From Microthrixaceae bacterium (GTDB lineage Bacteria; Actinomycetota; Acidimicrobiia; Acidimicrobiales; DATDAH01), in contig JACJWK010000013.1 of NCBI GenBank assembly GCA_020637195.1, positions 1 through 64,000 on the forward strand: DNA of 64,000 nt. Direction: 5' to 3'. Position numbers and translations under genes: made by a program. Position 1 is the stretch's first letter. Each line of letters begins with the position of its first letter. The notes under the pieces were generated by a model. It was not told the DNA's origin and did not search any database. It saw only the letters and a program-made list of their open reading frames with translations. Shown here piece after piece: positions 63,577 through 64,000 of this stretch.

Positions 63577-64000
63577 GTGCAGCGGCGCGTGCTCCCCCCT
63601 CTCGACGAACACCACCTGCTGGTCTTCTGGGCGCAGCTGTTCGTGCTGCTGGCCGTGGCCCGCGTCTTCGGGTACGCCATGCGGCGCGTCGGCCTGCCCA
63701 CCATCGTCGGCCAGCTCCTCGCCGGGGTGGTGCTCGGGCCGAGCGTGTTCGGCCGGCTGTGGCCCGGCGGCTTCGAGTGGTTCCTCCCCGGCGACGACCT
63801 CCAGGGCGGCATGCTCCTGGCCGTCGGCTGGGTGGGGATCGCCCTCGTGTTGGTGATCACGGGCTTCGAGACCGACCTGCGCATCATCGGCCGGCTCGGC
63901 CGCCCCTCCGCGATCGTGTCGGTGGCGAGCATCGCGGTCCCCCTCGCCGCGGGCCTGGCCACCGGCCTCGCCCTCCCCGACTCGCTCTACGGCCCCGACG
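63577..64000 (+). CDS. CPA2-type cation:proton antiporter, N-terminal part (runs off window)
   Basis: The frame is open from GTG 63577 to the window end (141 residues). Several membrane segments are visible, with the family pattern RRVGLPTIVGQLLAGVVLGP and LVLVITGFETDLRII, as in KefB/NapA-type Na+(K+)/H+ exchangers. GGAAGG lies very close to the GTG; a second GTG at 63589 may be the true start. The C-terminal part is outside the window. Confidence 0.85.
   Translation, partial: MQRRVLPPLDEHHLLVFWAQLFVLLAVARVFGYAMRRVGLPTIVGQLLAGVVLGPSVFGRLWPGGFEWFLPGDDLQGGMLLAVGWVGIALVLVITGFETDLRIIGRLGRPSAIVSVASIAVPLAAGLATGLALPDSLYGPD

Overview
This 64 kb window comes from a very G+C-rich actinobacterium. Support comes from GTG starts, AGGAGG-type ribosome sites, leaderless promoters, DUF222/HNH genes, a GlnR-like nitrogen regulator and an EtfD-like Fe-S membrane oxidoreductase. 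The gene mix suggests class Acidimicrobiia, but this is only an inference. No rRNA is present. There is one intact tRNA, tRNA-Gly(CCC).

Left chromosomal part (1-25.2 kb): the tail of a PEP-utilising enzyme, a lipoprotein, a small membrane protein, a class III nucleotide cyclase and a Wzz-like/GT-C-like membrane protein. A dense nitrogen block follows on the minus strand: GlnR-like regulator, PII, Amt, PII, Amt, Amt, PII. It carries three ammonium channels, three PII proteins and 11-bp-phased operator-like repeats. Then come NhaA, an EtfD/HdrD-like oxidoreductase coupled to a degenerate receiver protein, three tandem secreted seven-repeat RCC1 propeller proteins, a fructosamine-kinase-like protein and two flavoproteins.

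Island 1 (25.24-45.01 kb): an exact 48-bp repeat of the 3' end of tRNA-Gly bounds 19.7 kb, the hallmark of an island integrated at a tRNA gene. No integrase is visible. It holds a coupled sugar ABC transporter plus GH5-like operon. Divergent from this are a frameshifted ceramidase-like/SRPBCC fusion and a GH27 alpha-galactosidase. Further genes are a serine hydrolase, a ThrE-type exporter, a flippase with a decayed kinase-like domain, a GH43-like enzyme, remnants of an AlbA_2 gene and an ISL3 element, and an AbiE-like toxin-antitoxin pair next to the right att copy.

Boundary and island 2 (45.2-56.7 kb): a frameshifted IS110-family transposase is followed by a DUF222/HNH gene. That gene is split by an 8,762-bp mobilisable element with a MobF relaxase and a large serine integrase. 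A 12-bp repeat (CTGGCCAACCTC) at 47958 and 56720 flanks the element, and the missing HNH 3' end resumes in frame beyond the right copy. The element also carries a lipoprotein/TetR pair around a symmetric operator-promoter, an IS30 remnant and a repeat-rich zone.

Right chromosomal part (56.7-64 kb): a CsoR-type operator precedes a CPC-motif membrane protein, a DUF2892 protein, a membrane-anchored thioredoxin and an ECF sigma factor fused in frame to a zinc-finger anti-sigma domain. After a 0.7-kb repetitive stretch come a DinB-like protein, a siderophore-interacting reductase, an HxlR regulator, two VOC proteins and the start of a CPA2-type antiporter running off the edge.
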